Shown: positions 22,560 to 33,107 of the stretch, in pieces
Numbering within the stretch: position 1 is the first letter of the stretch
How the letters are laid out: each line of letters begins with the position of its first letter
Made by a program: the position numbers and the translations under genes
NCBI GenBank assembly: GCA_022478985.1
Contig: JAKSZP010002714.1
Coordinates: 154,968 to 218,967, forward strand
Direction: 5' to 3'
DNA from: Massospora cicadina
Taxonomy: Eukaryota > Entomophthoromycota > Entomophthoromycetes > Entomophthorales > Entomophthoraceae
Length of the DNA stretch: 64,000 nucleotides
The notes under the pieces: generated by a model
Databases searched by the model: none
What the model was told of the DNA's origin: nothing
What the model saw: only the letters and a program-made list of their open reading frames with translations

Positions 22560-23730
22560 TGTTGGTGTGAGGTTCTGATATTGTGGCCTAATTGTTTGTG
22601 TATTTGCCTAAGAGGATGATTTCTGTCTTCCTTTTGTTGAGTGATGCATTGCTCACCTTGGAGTATTCCTCTAGAGTGTGTTCCAGCTGTCGGTCATCTT
22701 CATTGTTTGCTATACCTGCTACGCAGTCATCTGCAAAGGCCAGTATCTTGACTGTTGGTTGTCCTTGTGCGGTTATCCCCATGAGACGTGAGTCAGTTAC
22801 TCGGAGGAGCAGGTCAAAGCTGAAATTGTATAGCAGTGGGCTGAGGGGATCCCCCTTGTTTGAGCCCTCTGTGTGGTTTGATATTGTTTGTTAGGAATCC
22901 AGGGCCGCATACAGCCATGGCTGCAGATTCTGTTAGGAGCATCGACAATTTTATGAATCTTGGTGGGAGTTTGAAGGCATGTAGACATTCTTTTAAGTAT
23001 GGCCAGCTAACACGGTCATACGCCTTTTCCTGGTCCAAGAAGACCAGGGCACCAGTTGCTTTGGATTGGCAGATGTTTGTAACAGGGTGTATGTTGTTCC
23101 AGATTGAATGCTCTGGTATAAACCCAAACTGGTTGGGTGATGGGACGTCAGATGCAATTGCGCCTAATCTAGCTGCTAGAATTTTTGTTAGAATTTTTGT
23201 GTCAATGTTGGAGAGTGCAATTGGGCGCCAGTTGGCCAGGTCCAACTTGTCACCCTTTTTATACAAGGTTATAATGTAGTATAAATGGCCTCCTGGTAAT
23301 AGGCGTGTTTCCAAAAAACTCTAGTTCATTGACGCCAATATGAGGGGGCAATTTGCTTGAAATATTTTTTGTAAAATTTGTAAGGTATCACATCAGGCCC
23401 TGGGCATTTCCTACGTGGTGCACCGCGGATTGTATCCCAAAGCTCCTCCCATGTTATTAGATTTATTATATTATAGTCTGGTGGTGTGCTTTGTATTCTG
23501 GCAGTATTTATAAATTCTGTGATTTTTTGTGGATCTATTGGCATATCGCGATATATTTTGGTGTAATAGCGGTGTACTTCCGCCTTGACCTCCTCAGGGT
23601 CAGTTGCCATGGTGCCGTTGGTCTTGCAGACCTGTGTGCATGTGGGCTGGTTTCCGCAGGAGTGGAATTGGTGGAAAAAGTATGTCAAACAGATTTCGCC
23701 TTCCTTTATGAACTTACCTTTGTTCAATAC
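22560..23730 (-). pseudogene. LINE A reverse transcriptase
   Basis: The N-terminal RT block is at 23326-23727 (RGAPRRKCPGPDVIPYKFYK). The frame 22814-23314 carries NWRPIALSNIDTKILTKILA, FLDQEKAYDRVSWPYL and the RGLKQGGSPQP turn, and 22588-22782 gives ILAFADDCVAG with the FADD catalytic box at 22726-22737. These are RT motifs 1-5 of the LINE class. Frame breaks near 23320 and 22800 inactivate it. Confidence 0.9.
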
Positions 23731-24049
23731 TTTGATTCTGTGTTGGTGTTCAAAGATGAGATTGTTAAGTCAGGCTGAAATTTCTGCCCATTTGCATCCC
23801 CAATTAGGGCTATAGCCAGATCTCGGAGTATTTATTTCCAGGTGGTCTAGTTCTGCTAAGGTATGCTTGATTGTGGCTGTGTCCGCGGTGTACTTGCGTG
23901 ATGCAATATGTCAGGTTTTGTTGATTAAATTTTTTTTGAAATTTTTCCATGTTCTGATGGGATCCGAAATGAATGGGGCTGTGAATTATGGGTTTGTAGC
24001 CTTGTTTTCAACCCAGTCAGATATCTCGGGCAATTTTATATTTTCTGGG

Positions 24050-24800
24050 TGAAGCTTTCTCCAAGGCGACACCTGTGTGTGGGATTGGGTTGGTGCTAAA
24101 TGCACCGTAACTAATCAGTGATCAGAAAAATTGATTTTTTTGTTGTAAATTTGGAGATTCTTGAGTGGTGGGATTGTGGGATGAGGATGTGGTCAATACG
24201 ACTCATTGATATGAGCAGTCCCTCACGTATGTTGGGTCTTGTCATATGGGGAAGGATTGGTGAATTGGGGGAAAAGCATCCTGTAAGCCATTAGATGCCT
24301 TCATTGTGCGATATTCAATGTGTCCAGGTGGGTATCCCCTGGGATTAGGCCATCGATCTGTATTGGGGTTATCCCAGCAGTTGAAATCGCCTAACATGAT
24401 GATATCTGGTGGGAGGGTGAGAGTAGAAACTTTTCAAAAAAAATTTCTCTCAGTTGCAGTGCACGGTGCGTAGATACATGCTAACAAAATTATTTCATCT
24501 TGGCATGTGATTGTTGCTACCAGGACTTGACTGTGCAAGTGTGATGATGAATTTGTAATTTTAAATTTTTTGTTGTTTTGGACTATCACCCCACAGTGAG
24601 ACGTCCATACTGATTGTGATGGTGCGACCCTGGTTGACCAGGATTCTTCTTCCCCTTGTAGGCAGTGGGTTTCTTGGATGGCCAAGATGTCTACAAGAGG
24701 TTTTTGCAGAAAATCCAGCTTTTTGGCTTGGGATGTATGAGCCCTGGCTCCCGCGATGTTTAATGTCCCTATTGACACTAAGGTGCCCGTGGCGCCTCAG
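24050..24800 (-). pseudogene. LINE A AP-like endonuclease
   Basis: The frame 24434-24778 opens IGTLNIAGARAH (core Asn) and contains VDILAIQETHCLQGEEE (catalytic Glu) and SHCGVIVQNN. The downstream part around 24180-24430 is broken but keeps a final SDH-like segment near 24115. The enzyme nicks the target so that the RT can prime there. It is disrupted by stops between 24120 and 24430. Confidence 0.85.
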
Positions 24801-24909
24801 GAGCGGTTGGGAGGACCCTCTGGTCCTATCCCACTACGGCTCATTTTGGCCATGCTCCGCGTCTGTACTCCAACTCTTTCACTGCCATTGTTGGTTCCCT
24901 TGAGCTGAC

Positions 24910-26241
24910 TCAATGATTCAAGGGAATTGCGGTTTTTTCATTTGCATCAACTTTTCCTGTACAGGTCTCATGTTGATTTAATGTGGGTTTTTGATTAAGT
25001 TTTATATTTTTGAGGTTCAACTTTGTTGCATTGTGCACTGCATTTCCACCCAAATTGCGGTTGCATTGTTCCTCAGTATGTGCATGACTGATGACGCTTT
25101 GTGGCTCAGTCTGGTTACTGTGAAAATTTTTGACCTGGGCATATTGTTCTGATTGGTTGTTTTGGTGAATATCTGAAATATCCTCCTGAATTTGTCCGTG
25201 GTTAATGGCGAATTCCATGTGTGCTGCGCTTCAGCCGCTGCTCTTTTGCAGGCTTTTTGTGCTGCTTTACGCTGTTTACTTGTAACTGGGTCCACAATGG
25301 AGTATAGTCCATTTTCACCCCAGCGGAATGGGTGGTGGCCATCAGTCATTTTGGCAAACTTTTCATTATCTTCGTCCATAGCTTCTTCACAAAAATCATT
25401 TTCCATTAAGCCCTCTTTTACAGGGCATGCATGTTCCTTGTGGCCCAGTGAGCCACAGTGGTTGCAAATGGGTGGTGCGCGTTCTGGTGTAACTCAGAAT
25501 GCAGCTGACTGGCCCCCATCTGCAAAGTGAAATTCTTCTGCGTGGATAATTCTGGATAAATCCTCTTCCACTTCTGGGAAGGGGTTGATTACAGAGATAG
25601 CTTTGCCTGTGCACAGGTTGGGCATTAAGCGAAATTGCTGTAATTTGAGTTGTTGGATTTCTCCGTAGGCCACAAGACCTTTGTGGAGCTCCTCCTCAAT
25701 TACCTTATGAGGAAGGTTGGTGGGGAGTGAGTCAAAGGAGATGAACAAAGTTTTCGCTTTGTTCCATCTGGTGCACGCGGTGCGCACAATTTTTTTGCCC
25801 TCAGGGAGGGCAATTTCCACGCAGATTTTTGCTGCAGCATCAGCTTCATCGGCTGTTTCAAAACCAAAATTGATCCAGCTGCGTCCCATGTTGTTGGTGG
25901 CTATGTACACCGCGTGAGGGAAAAGTGAGGGCTGTGCCTCACATTTTTTCTCCCACAGGGTCAGTGACTCATCCCCAAGGAAGAGTCTGATCCCGTGTTC
26001 CACCTTTGAGAAAGGTTGGTTGAATTGAATATACATGTATTGCGCATGCTTTACAGTATATACCATAAACCCAGATGGTGTCTGAGTTTGTGATTTCTTT
26101 GCATATTGGGTTCCTGGTCCCCTCCAGGGCGTTTCTTGCCCTTAGTTGCACAATTAAGCGCACCACTTGCCACGACGCTTGCCCATGTTGCATTATTTTT
26201 GTTATTAAAGTCGCCCATCTTTCCTGTGTGTGATTCTTCAA
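24910..26241 (-). pseudogene. LINE A ORF1 protein with CCHC knuckle
   Basis: The first frame (25969-26241) gives the N-terminus. It shifts into 25494-26066, where AVYIATNNMGRSWINFGF and LHKGLVAYGEIQQLKLQQF resemble a nucleic-acid-binding RRM-like fold. The knuckle CNHCGSLGHKEHAC, CX2CX4HX4C, is intact at about 25420-25475. A basic, Gln/Asn-rich C-terminus runs to about 24910. ORF1 proteins coat LINE RNA. LINE B1 and B2 have clear homologues. Confidence 0.82.
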
Positions 26242-26303
26242 ATTTGCTGTTTGAACTATATTGTAGTAACTAAAGTGATTGTTATGAGAAAGAAAAGCTC
26301 CCC

Positions 26304-26319
26304 TTTATGCATATATCTA
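26304..26319. repeat. LINE A target duplication (5' side)
   Basis: TTTATGCATATATCTA, identical to 21057-21072. Confidence 0.92.
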
Positions 26320-26349
26320 GTTTTTTTAAAAACTCAAAATTAGAAAGAA

Positions 26350-26639
26350 CAGGGGGTGGAAGGCGAGTCAGTAAGGGCGTATGGCTACCAACCTGAAGGT
26401 TGCAGGTTCAGTTACCACCCTTCGCACATTGATTGGGGTGCCAGCCAAAGGAAGCTATTGGCGGTTAGTAGGTCTAATAACGAAAACCTTACCCATGATT
26501 AACCAGAAAAATTTGAGTCCCGATCTGGAGGTGGAAAAACTTTCTTTGACAGAATTGACCCTGTTCAGGTTTCATTTCATTTATTTCTTTCAGTAATGTC
26601 TGTCCCCTGGTTGGCTTGCCTCAGTTAAATAAACAAACG
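26350..26639 (+). mobile_element. tRNA-derived SINE, copy S1
   Basis: About 290 bp between TAGAAAGAA repeats (26341-26349 and 26640-26648). The head resembles a tRNA gene: an A-box-like AGGCGAGTCAG near 26360 and a B-box-like GGTTCAGTTAC near 26407, here worn. A central body without coding content follows. The last 45 bases equal the LINE A 3' tail and end TCAGTTAAATAAA. Two more copies are S2 and S3. SINEs rely on LINE enzymes and are transcribed by RNA polymerase III. Confidence 0.88.
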
Positions 26640-26648
26640 TAGAAAGAA

Positions 26649-26732
26649 TAGTTTTCTGTCTTAATAATTGGTAGGGCACACAGTTCAGATATTATATGGA
26701 GATGATACCTTACCATTATTCTACTGATCCTT
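26649..26732. other. Short spacer
   Basis: Eighty-four bases between the SINE S1 duplication and the first LTR of the tandem gypsy pair. No feature seen. Confidence 0.6.
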
Positions 26733-27706
26733 TGTGGGATCCGCCAATGGATGCCACAAATATTTTGTTTAAAGTCATAAATTTACTTTTTAATAAAAGT
26801 ATTAGATACCATCTAGTACTAAAAAAAAGTATTAGATAACGCTTTGTAAAAGTTTTTTAAGTTTTTTATTGTTAAAGCAGGGCCAAACCAAGAAAGGCCC
26901 TTCTCAATACTAGTTTTTCCTATTTAAACTAGTTTGGATTTCGTGACCATGGGTATTTGAAGCAAAAGATATAGAGCTGAGTCATCTAAATTAGGAAATA
27001 TAGGCTTTCAGCTATTAGATTGAGGATAAATATTTTAAGGCAAAACTGACCCATGTGGTAACAATTTGATGATTTGTATCCAATCACCAGCGAGTAAAAT
27101 CTTTTCACCTCGGTGGTGGTCAGACTCATGTGGTAATGATTGGTTAATTTTTACCCTATCATTGTCAAGTAAAATATTTGCACCTCAGCGTTGGTCAGAC
27201 CCAGGTGGTAATGATTGGTTAAATTGCACCCTATCATCATCAAGCAATATCTTCTCACCTCAGTGGTGGTCAGACTCATGTGGTAATGATTGGTTAATTT
27301 GTACCCAATCATCAATGGGTAAAATCTTTGCACCTTGGCGGTGGTCAGACTCAGGTGGTAATGATTGGTTAATTCATACACAATCATTGATGGATAAAAT
27401 CTTCTCACCTCGGCGGTGGCAGACTCATGTGGTATCAAATACCCCAAATCTGGCTGAGAAGTCAGAGTAAGCCTATTATTAGATTTTACCTTTTTTAAGC
27501 CATTTTTTGGTATAAACCATATTTTTCTCGATAGTTAGGATTCCACTGAGAATTCGCCAAGGTCTTTTTACCATTGGTACTCATTTCATTGAAAATCACA
27601 TTATTATTTGATGATTGGCCAGGAGATGGGCCAATCATGGTGGCATATTCGAGAGCACTAATACCTCCAACATTCTTTTTTAAGTCAATAAGGCGAATGT
27701 CTGACA
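26733..27706 (-). repeat. E3 3' LTR
   Basis: 974 bp. On the minus strand it begins TGTCAGACATTCGCC and ends GGCGGATCCCACA. It holds a minisatellite of about 75-bp units at 27080-27440. It is next to the polypurine tract at 27707-27718. Its close relatives are the middle LTR, 39042-39952 and 40184-41131. Confidence 0.9.
27080..27440. repeat. 75-bp minisatellite in LTR, about 5 units
   Basis: The unit contains GTGGTCAGACTCATGTGG, then AATGATTGGTTAATTT, CC(C/A)ATCAT and (T/G)CACCTC. Because the period is 75, divisible by three, both strands stay open across the array (25-residue repeats). There are about three units in the middle LTR (36430-36665), four at 39340-39660 and five at 40475-40835. 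It lies 270-630 bp from the LTR start, where U3 enhancers would be. Confidence 0.82.
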
Positions 27707-27870
27707 TTGCCCCCCTCATGAATGTTGGGAGGGGTGTTGCAGTTATGGTAGTATAACACCTTATCAGCCACTTAAAATGTAGGAAGGGGGTGCGAAGCTC
27801 ATTGGCAGCCTGCCCTTCTTTAGTCACTGTTTTTGTGAGGTTGGTATACATTCAATAGTATTCCTTCTTT
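27707..27870 (-). pseudogene. E3 polypurine tract and integrase C-terminal remnant
   Basis: On the minus strand TVTKEGQAANELRTP matches the E1 integrase tail segment FTKEGQAANELRPP at 3930-3977, followed by a frame-shifted VLYYHN-type stretch and a G-rich tract before the LTR. Upstream, at about 27860, the sequence jumps directly to the protease linker. Compared with E1, about 2.8 kb (RT, RNase H, most of integrase) is missing. Confidence 0.8.
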
Positions 27871-27879
27871 CTGGGTTCT

Positions 27880-28220
27880 GTATTGGCTAGAACTAAGGGG
27901 ACTTCATAATTGAGCAATTACAAGAACCCTTGTTTCAACTTGATAATGCCGTCATATTCAATCATAAACTGAGTACTTATAAGCATATCATAAGCGTTAT
28001 TATCCAAAGCCACTGAGGGGGCTGATAGAATAAGCTTCCCAATATGAATGGGAAGGGATGAGTAAGCACCCAGTGCGCGGGTGTTGTTAGGACCAGCGGT
28101 TCCAAAATCTTGGTTGTAATCCAAGTCAGGTGCAAGTTTGATCTTTTTCATCAACTTGGAGGAGATTACGTTCACTGGGGAGCCTGTATCTAAAATGCCA
28201 TCACCCAAACTTTTTGGATA
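27880..28220 (-). pseudogene. E3 aspartic protease
   Basis: The frame from 28208 reads GILDTGSPVNVISSKLMKK, with an intact DTGS active site, then GTAGPNNTRALGAYSSLPI and LDNNAYDMLISTQFMI. The domain itself (about 90 codons) has no internal stop. It is preceded by a stop and frame change, and no polymerase follows. It could process Gag if translated as a fusion, but Gag is interrupted. Confidence 0.87.
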
Positions 28221-28329
28221 ACTACTTCATCCTTTGTAAGTATCCCTCAAAAGTGGGCGATAGCGCTAAGACCTCCTTGAGATGGAAATTGGAGGTTAAT
28301 TTTCATGCAGCCTTGGGGTAATTTTCTTG

Positions 28330-29111
28330 GATGAACTTCATGGTATGGCATGCTGGATAGGGAGAATAAGGTGAGACATCACCTCATCTGCATTGCTGGC
28401 AGTATCAATAATGATTGGCTCCCCTAGAACTTGGCTGATATATGTCTCTTCAGGTATAGTGGCTTCATCCACTCCTCCAGCATTCAAGCGATTGGGGACT
28501 TCCACTTCAGCAGGTACTCCTACAACGTAATAGCCAACCTCATCCGTACCCCCTCAGAATCATCCCTTGGGTATTAGTAACGCGAGGTAATGGCATGAGT
28601 TGTTTAAATGAGTCAGGCACATGAGATTTGTCAACAATAGGTGTGCCTTTCCCTATGCTGACATCTCTTTTCCTTGCTCCTGTTCCTCGGCATCATCTTT
28701 CTTTTTCCAGCACACAGTCTCCTTGTGTCCAAACTTGTTGCAGTATTCGCACTGAGGGCGTTCAGGACGTTTTGCTTTGGGGTTTTGTTCTTCAGGGCCC
28801 ATTATCTGAAGGGGCTCCTTCTTGTCTTCAATAGCTAGGGCCCGAGGCTTAGGCTTTGAATCCTTAATGGTTAAAACGTGAGGACGAGATATTGCTCCAC
28901 ATGGAACTTCAGGCTTATGGAAATCAGCGACATTTATTAACGCTTCCTTGATGTCTTGAACGGTATGGAAATAGCGCTTAACTGAGGTGATGTACATCTC
29001 TAGCGATGGATAAGTAGCCACTCCAGCAAAAACGGTGGCTACTGCATCATCCAAAGTCAACATCTTCGAAGTTAATAATGTCTGTGCTTCCATATAAAAA
29101 TCGTTCCACAA
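28330..29111 (-). pseudogene. E3 gag: capsid end, zinc knuckle and linker
   Basis: The frame 28653-29111 (153 codons) has MLTLDDAVATVFAGVATYPS and VQDIKEALINVADF, the capsid C-terminus shared by E1, E4 and E7. It also has an intact CX2CX4HX4C knuckle CEYCNKFGHKETVC at about 28700-28760. A charged tail and a variable linker (EVPNRLNAGGVDEATIPEE) run to the protease. Nucleocapsid function would be RNA binding. Confidence 0.87.
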
Positions 29112-29277
29112 AGGCGACCACTGACTCTCCTTTTCAGATACTCATACGCATAGAAGCTTGCTTACTCATACTTAAAGCCTGTTTTGAACCAAACGTGTTT
29201 ATGAGAGCCTCTTTAACTTTGGGCCAGGTGCTAAGAGCATCCATATGTGGGACCATCACCTCCTGTGCCATGCAGCC

Positions 29278-29919
29278 CTAACAGGAAATGATATGTTTTG
29301 CCTTCTGACGATCAATTGCCCCTTCCATAGCTGCTTCATAAATGTATAAAAACGAAGCAATGCTACCCTCGCCAGGGATAAACTTGTCTTTAAACGTTGG
29401 TTTGAATGAATTATAATCATTCCCGGTAAGGTTATGAATAGCTGGAGCTTCTGCTTCCAATGTTTCAGAGCGGTAGCTTAACTGATCAAAGGTCCACAAA
29501 AGGTGATCAAACTGGTCATGCATGGCTTCAAGCCGAGTTTCCATTTTAGAGAGGGCTTCTAGGGGCCCAGATTCACATAGTCTCAGTCGAGCTTCAATCC
29601 CTGATTTATGAGTTTTAAGATCCTCCACTTGGCTCTCCATTGCATTGACTTGAAAACGGAGTTGTGACACCATTGAGTTTAGGTTTAATTGAGCAGTTTC
29701 CACGGATTTCACGCGGTTCTTCAGCTCTTCTTTCATTTGTTTACACCCTTCATCGTCACGAGAGTGGGAGCTGGGGCCTTGTACCCCTTCCTTAATCTGT
29801 TCATACTTCTTCTTGACCTGCATTAGTCGACTATATACTTCCTTCAACAGCACAGGGCTTTCCAGCGAAGCTTTTATTCCTTTTGCTTCGATTTTGCATT
29901 CAGTCAGGCGACATGCCAA
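29278..29919 (-). pseudogene. E3 gag, coiled-coil and capsid start
   Basis: A 213-codon open stretch. The first ~130 residues are rich in Lys, Glu, Leu and Met with heptad-like spacing (LKNRVKSVETAQLNLNSMV), consistent with a long coiled coil. Then SFKPTFKDKFIPGEGSIASF begins the capsid-like domain, followed by YEAAMEGAIDRQK, a block also in E4 and E7. It ends at a stop at 29278, and the capsid continues in another frame to 29111. Confidence 0.82.
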
Positions 29920-30221
29920 ATATTTGATATTTCAAACGAAGCTTTGAGAGCTAGCTCCTTTTCTAGCTGAACAACCTTGGCCGCGAGGGTGGTGGTGGCG
30001 CTAGATGGTTCAAGCAACAGATGACATTCAAGCTCATCAACACGCGAAAAGGCCTGAATTAACTGTCACTCCATTACAGCCACACGCTGTTCATATTTCT
30101 CTTGAAGGACGGAGTTGGGGGCTGAAAGGTCACAATGCGTTTGCTCATTTTGCTTTTCAAGTTCTTTAGCAAACTCCTCCAATAACGAGCGGGTGCTAGC
30201 AGAGGAAACGTTCAGTTCATC

Positions 30222-30820
30222 CTAGAATAACTTCATGGCCTCCTCGACATACTTTGCAATCCCAGTGTCCATAGTCATAAGTCGATCATGAAGCTGTATG
30301 ATGAAGTTGCAATTAGCTTCCACACCAGATCTAACTGCTCCAAGATGTTTGGAGGTCAGTTGATACAACTTATCATAGGCTAAATTCAGAGCTGCATGGG
30401 TATCTAGGTGTTGATGAAGCTCTTCATGATGGCCGGCTAAGAGATGCATCATATGGACCAAGGCAGGGTGAGTAAACTTACATACGTAGGTGGTCAAATT
30501 TGTAAGCTGGCCATAGGTCTCTGGGAGGACACTAGTCTCATAGAGAAACAAGTGGTATTCCTCTACCAACGATGCTCATTCGCGAGATGCAATGTTACCA
30601 GGGTTAAGAATACCATGAGTAAGGTCTCTCATGGCTTCAGTAGCTGGCCAGGTGATGCGATGAGACTCAGGTATTAATATGCGTTCAAATTGTTCTTCTT
30701 CTTCAAATATCAGAGCAGTAGGGCTGTCCATTTGATCATCGTCTTCAGTCCCTTCCCCATTTCGCACCCAACGGGTGACACTCTCCAATTCTTTAATACT
30801 TATTGAAGTATTCAGGGGGT
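30222..30820 (-). pseudogene. E3 gag N-terminal region
   Basis: Two frames (30576-30820, then 30222-30569) separated by a stop and shift. The first contains an acidic patch (LIFEEEEQFERILIP). The second is Leu- and His-rich helical sequence (HMMHLLAGHHEELHQHL). No named domain is recognised. The gap 29920-30221 reads as more helical gag sequence with stops. The likely start is the ATG at about 30740 (MDSPTALIF), downstream of the primer-binding site. Confidence 0.65.
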
Positions 30821-30824
30821 TCAA

Positions 30825-30842
30825 CCCCTGTAGTGAGCACCA
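30825..30842 (-). other. E3 primer-binding site
   Basis: TGGTGCTCACTACAGGGG on the minus strand, three bases after the LTR end (30846). Identical to those of E2 and E4. Confidence 0.85.
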
Positions 30843-31132
30843 GTTTGTGGAACCGCCAATGGATGCCACAAATATTTTGTTTAAAGTCAGAAATTTACTT
30901 TTTAATAAAAGTATTATATAGCGCTTTGTAAAAGTTTTTTAAGGTTTTTATTGTTATATTTATATTTATTGCGGGAAAGGCCGGCCATGGGATGGACACT
31001 TCCGAATATGACTCAGACGAGACAAAACTTAGTACCAGGGGAGGCACCCCAGAGAAGCGATGCTATCTCTTGTTGCCAGCGGGAACGCCACTTATGGGAA
31101 GGGGGAGGGAACGTGTGTAGGGGACGTAGCCG

Positions 31133-31627
31133 CTATTGAGCACGTGTGGAGGAAGGGGTCTGATTTGATGAACCAGACTGGGAACCAGGAGGAGACCAGC
31201 TGTCAGCGACGCGGTGGGAGATATCCAAACATCCACGCTTGAAAGTGATCCACCAAATGAGACCGGAATCTGTGGACAGCTTCAGGGAGGGTGGGGATGG
31301 ATCCAGCGATGGCATCCAAGACAATCGTGTGGATAGTCCACATGGCGATTGCAACCACCAGAGCATGGAGGGAGGGTGGGAGGGGGAGGCCATTGATGAA
31401 GCAAACATATCTCTTGACAGACTGAAGGGATGTGTTTGATCCTGGCCTAGCAGACGTTGGACTTCGCGCCATATTACTTTAGAGGTGGGGCACTTCTCCA
31501 GGCGGTGAAACAGCGTTCCATACTGGCCACACACGACACAGGATGAGTGTAAAGCATTAGAGCGCTCAGCTGTACGATACACCCGCCTCAGGCAGCGCCA
31601 CACATGGGAGCGGACTTGAGGCTGCAA
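31133..31627 (-). pseudogene. LINE B1 ORF2 C-terminal zinc finger
   Basis: Begins in overlap with the RT frame and reads SHVWRCLRRVYRTAERSN and then CVVCGQYGTLFHRLEKC, a C-x2-C-H-C finger like LINE A. The frame changes near 31470 into 31203-31472, with the conserved end MWTIHTIVLDA and FRSHLVDHFQAWMF. The -1/+1 shift relative to 31588-33099 separates it from the RT. Confidence 0.85.
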
Positions 31628-33099
31628 CAGAGGATGGTGTGCGTATTTCCAGATAGTCTTTTGGGTCTCAGTGAATGAGGGATGTCCATCATGTCCAGGT
31701 AGTCCACCCTGGATAGGACTTGGGGTCGAATGGGGATCACGCCATCATGGATGGGTAGCCCCTGTACCTCTTGTGTGAACTGAGGAGAGGGGCGGCCTCT
31801 TCGGGTTGTATGTCCACTAATACAAATTCTCCACTCTGCGCTTCGCATGGAGAGTAGGATTCGTTTGTAGTGGGTTTTGGTCCCGTGAGGACCTGTGGCC
31901 AATGTGTGTGATGCGAGGTATTTCATCAGGGAGTGGGGGTTTGATGGATTGTTGAGGCCCAAGGCTTGGGAGAAGTTGGAGTGGGCTGCGCGGGACCAGT
32001 GTTGGGATGGGAGTGTAGGAGCAGTGACGGCCGCAATCCAGGTGCCCAGAATCTTGGCGGCATGGGCTTTGAAGTCAAGTAGGCCCATGCCACCATGATG
32101 ATGAGGGCCAAAAATGACCTCTAGCCGTACTGGTGGAGGGCGGCCTGACCAAAGCCAACCTTGTAGCAAAGCATACAGGGATTTGAAGAAGCTTGGGGAG
32201 AAGGGGATGGCATGGGCTCCGAACCAGACTTTGGATAGGAGCATAGAGTTGGCAAGAACAACCCTGCCAGTGAGGGTAGTAGGGTGGGCTCTGAGAGAGG
32301 CGATTCGCTTCGTCACGTTGTCCAGTATATGGCCCTCCATTACTGCTGACGCGTATCCACCTGCCTCCATCCACACGCCCAGATGGCGTACCGGTCCTAT
32401 GGTAGGTCGTGGCACAAAGGGGAGCACCAGTGGAGCGGTGTGTTTTGAGGTAGTAAGGCGTGGACGTGGGCGAGCAGATGGGCCGGGTTGGGAACTACTT
32501 GCTGGGGCCCAGCAGTTCTGAAACCGACCAAGGAGGATGATTTCGGTTTTGGAGGCGTTCAGTGCTGCGTTGCTTACCCGGGAATATTCCTGGATGAGGG
32601 CTTCAAGCGCGCGTGCAACTTTGTTATTAGACACCCCCACCACGCAATCATCTGCAAATGCCATCATCTTGACTGGGGTTTGGCCTGGCACATGGACCCC
32701 AATGAGTTGGGCATTCACATTTTGCAGTAGTGGGTCAAGGCTGAAGTTGTATAAGAGTGGGCTGAGGGGGTCCCCTTGTTGCAGGCCTCTTTGAGGACGG
32801 ACTACTTCCGTTAGGAAGCCAGGGCCACGCACTGCCATTGTTGCAGATTCTGTGAACAGCATCACCCAGTTAATGAAGCGGGGAGGTAGGCGGAATTGTT
32901 GGAGGCAGGCCCTAAGGTATTCCCAGTTTACTCTATCATAGGCCTTTTGTTGGTCCAAGAATACAAGTGCCCCAGAGGCTGTGGACTGACACACATTAGC
33001 CACAGAGTGCACGTTATCCCAAATCGACCTTCTGGGGATGAAACCAAATTGTTCTGGGGAGATGGTGGCAGATGCTACAGTCCCTAAATGGTTAGCCAT
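31588..33099 (-). pseudogene. LINE B1 reverse transcriptase (503 codons open)
   Basis: The RT core is unbroken here: EQFGFIPRRSIWDNVHSVAN, LVFLDQQKAYDRVNWEYL, RGLQQGDPLSPLLYNFSLDP, MMAFADDCVVGVSNN (FADD at 32647-32658), then LNASKTEIILLG and the VRHLGVW block, and FGPHHHGGMGLLDFKAHA. The N-terminal RT block lies across a frameshift near 33105 in 33108-33386 (RGAPNRKCPGPYGIPYEFYK). The domain would copy LINE RNA at the nicked target. The frameshifts at both ends mean that ORF2 as a whole is broken. Confidence 0.92.
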
Positions 33100-33107
33100 G
33101 ATTTTGG

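Larger units (their letters stand above)
21073..26303 (-). mobile_element. Full-length LINE (non-LTR retrotransposon) A
   Basis: A 5.23-kb L1-like element reading leftward, bounded by an exact 16-bp duplication. The order is ORF1 (RRM-like region and CCHC knuckle), then ORF2 with apurinic-type endonuclease, RT and C-terminal zinc finger. The 5' end reads GGGAGCTTTTCTTTCTCAT, close to the start of the LINE B copies (CTTTTCTTTCTCATTGC). The 3' end has no poly(A) and finishes CCTCAGTTAAATAAAT. Frameshifts and stops disrupt both ORFs. The 3' tail matches the SINEs in this window. Confidence 0.93.

Noticed and set aside
26353..26420. Possible functional tRNA gene
   Set aside because: The tRNA-like head recurs at the 5' end of three 280-290-bp units with duplications and the LINE tail; the cloverleaf is not complete. 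It is the SINE head.
27080..27440. CRISPR-like array
   Set aside because: Units are contiguous 75-bp tandem repeats without unique spacers, in a eukaryotic LTR.
27066..27470. ORF of 134 codons with 25-residue repeats (and a matching one on the other strand)
   Set aside because: It is the LTR minisatellite. Openness on both strands follows from a 75-bp unit; there is no start context or domain.
32114..32521. 135-codon plus-strand ORF in LINE B1
   Set aside because: Antisense shadow of the 503-codon RT frame; no frame conservation was looked for beyond that.
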